64,000 nucleotides of DNA from Pseudomonas sp. PDM18 (GTDB lineage: Bacteria > Pseudomonadota > Gammaproteobacteria > Pseudomonadales > Pseudomonadaceae). Positions 63,003 to 64,000 of the stretch are shown piece after piece (the first letter of the stretch is position 1; each line of letters begins with the position of its first letter). Made by a program: the position numbers and the translations under genes. The stretch is taken from positions 1 through 64,000 of the forward strand of contig NZ_JACVBX010000007.1 in NCBI RefSeq assembly GCF_014852585.1, read 5' to 3'. The notes below the pieces were generated by a model, which saw nothing but the letters and a program-made list of their open reading frames with translations, did not search any database and was not told the DNA's origin.

Positions 63003-63452
63003 TTACGGGGCTTGCAGATGTCCGCGCAGGTCCACGAGCTCCTCCTGAAGGCGCTTCAGACTGCCCAACGTTAGACCGCTGCTGGCCAGGATGCAGGCCG
63101 GAATGCTCTCCGCCCGTCGGCGCAGATCACGGCCCTTTTCGGTCAGGCGCAGCTGCACTACGCGTTCGTCCGCCTGGCTGCGGGTGCGGGTTATCAGGCC
63201 TTCGGCTTCCAGGCGCTTGAGCAGGGGGGTGAGCGAGCCGGGGTCGGTGAGCATGCGCGAGCTGATTTCGCCCACGGTGATGCCGTCTTCTTCCCACAGC
63301 ACCAGCATGGCGATGTACTGCGGGTAGGTGAGGCCCAGCTCTTGCAGCAGGGGTTTGTAGACCTTGGTCATCTGCAGGGAGGTGGAGTAGAGGGCGAAGC
63401 ACAGCTGGTTATCCAGCTTGAGGGTTTCGCAGGTCGGGTCTTGCTGGGTCAT
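63003..63452 (-). CDS. ohrR: MarR-family organic-hydroperoxide repressor OhrR
   Basis: The 149-residue regulator has the MarR winged helix with the peroxide-sensing Cys18 (LDNQLCFALYSTS) and a second Cys at 120 that can form the disulfide seen in two-Cys OhrR proteins. It represses ohr until oxidised by organic hydroperoxides. It precedes ohr on the same strand. ATG 63452 was taken at the family N terminus. Confidence 0.95.
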   Translation of the reverse strand: MTQQDPTCETLKLDNQLCFALYSTSLQMTKVYKPLLQELGLTYPQYIAMLVLWEEDGITVGEISSRMLTDPGSLTPLLKRLEAEGLITRTRSQADERVVQLRLTEKGRDLRRRAESIPACILASSGLTLGSLKRLQEELVDLRGHLQAP

Positions 63453-63492
63453 GGCGTGCTCCTGCCCGGGGTGCTCGAAGCGAAGAGGTGAT

Positions 63493-63511
63493 TGCGCATT
63501 AATTTAGCGCG
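63493..63511. promoter_or_regulatory. Second OhrR-type motif, upstream of ohrR
   Basis: TTAATTTAGCGCG at 63499-63511 is identical to the motif before ohr. Together with TTGCGC at 63492-63497 it makes an imperfect palindrome about 40 bases before the ohrR start, consistent with self-repression. Confidence 0.6.
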
Positions 63512-63515
63512 ATGG

Positions 63516-64000
63516 TTAATTCTTGAACAGCGCTTCCGCAAGCGCAGCATCCCAGGGGGGCGGGAAACCGAAACGCTCCAGCAGGAAGGCCAGCAGACGT
63601 TCGCTGCGTGGATGCGTGCCGCGCTCCAGGCGCAATGCGTGGATGACGCCGGGCTCCGGCTCGGGAAGGCCGTTCTCGCAGAACAATGGCAGGAGCTGGC
63701 CGCTGATCAGGTATTCGCTGCATAGCCAGGTGGGCAGGTGAGCGAGGCCGATGCCTTGCAGCGCACCTTCCACCAGCGTTTCGGCATTGTTGGCGGTCAT
63801 GCGCAGTCGGCGTGGACGCAGGTGCTGCAGCTTGCCGTCGATGAGAAAACGCCAGGCCAGCGGCGGCGCCAGGCCTTCCCAATCGAGGCCGATATGCTCC
63901 GATAGCTCCAATGGTGAGGCCGGTCTGGCGTGCTGCTGCAGGTAGGTGGGGCTGGCGCAGACGATACGCCGCATGGGCGCCAGACGCGTGGCAACCAGGC
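63516..64000 (-). CDS. LysR-type regulator, C-terminal part (cut by the window edge)
   Basis: The visible 161 codons are the LysR effector domain (LAPMRRIVCASPTYLQQH, IGLDWEGLAPPLAWRF, GIGLAHLPTWLCSEYL). The open frame continues past base 64000, so the winged helix lies beyond the window. An internal ATG at 63974 is not the start. The 3' end is 63 bases from the ohrR start. Confidence 0.88.
   Translation of the reverse strand, partial: LVATRLAPMRRIVCASPTYLQQHARPASPLELSEHIGLDWEGLAPPLAWRFLIDGKLQHLRPRRLRMTANNAETLVEGALQGIGLAHLPTWLCSEYLISGQLLPLFCENGLPEPEPGVIHALRLERGTHPRSERLLAFLLERFGFPPPWDAALAEALFKN

Overview
The window is a 64 kb stretch of a high-GC Pseudomonas chromosome from the P. aeruginosa / P. 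citronellolis side of the genus. This rests on gene content and order: etfBA and ETF-quinone oxidoreductase beside fabV, a complete acyclic-terpene-utilisation (atu) cluster, tgpA, pyrF, tesA, oprI, tRNA-Ser(GGA), earP-efp and ohr-ohrR. From memory, the order from about 10.7 kb to the end follows P. aeruginosa PAO1 PA2902 down to PA2848, and 3.2-10.7 kb follows PA2955 to PA2949. The species is not P. aeruginosa as far as I can tell; a citronellol degrader such as P. citronellolis fits, but I cannot prove it.

Layout. 1-0.86 kb: the end of an IS3-type insertion sequence sits inside the 3' end of a large adhesin gene, whose remnant also carries an in-frame stop. 1.2-3.0 kb: an unusual response regulator fused to a PAS/histidine-kinase-like module, in which both phospho-acceptor residues are glutamate. 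3.2-10.7 kb: DUF4823/DUF1285 pair, the ETF electron-transfer genes, enoyl-ACP reductase FabV and an alpha/beta hydrolase. 10.7-17.4 kb: a periplasmic binding protein, two DUF4398/OmpA-type lipoproteins, a second atypical LuxR regulator, a MocR regulator, the SbrI/SbrR-like sigma/anti-sigma pair and a Pro/Ala-rich lipoprotein. 17.5-29.9 kb: atuH-G-F-E-D-C-B-A on the minus strand with the divergent repressor gene atuR. 30-37.5 kb: CPBP protein, DUF2897 protein, ethanolamine-type permease, a CBS-containing sensor kinase with a double-receiver regulator, pyrF, a PACE efflux pump and a divergent LysR. 37.6-41.5 kb: the MoxR-DUF58-TgpA operon. 41.5-59.7 kb: mainly housekeeping and envelope genes. 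59.6-64 kb: oprI, tRNA-Ser, earP, efp, ohr, ohrR and a truncated LysR gene.

How the genes work together. ETF and ETF-QO take electrons from acyl-CoA dehydrogenases, including AtuD, to the quinone pool, so the terpene cluster and the etf genes are functionally linked although 10 kb apart. AtuH activates the acid, AtuD oxidises citronellyl-CoA, AtuC/AtuF carboxylate geranyl-CoA and AtuE hydrates the product; AtuR very likely represses from two operators in the atuA-atuR gap. EarP rhamnosylates Arg32 of EF-P, encoded directly downstream. OhrR controls ohr through an AT-rich motif repeated upstream of both genes.

Most of the window is core genome. The accessory signal is the IS at the left edge. 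The least conventional items are the two D-to-E receivers (one with an H-to-E kinase box), a GGDEF gene overlapping a molybdopterin-fold gene that lacks cysteine, and mosaic repeats at three junctions of the atu cluster.
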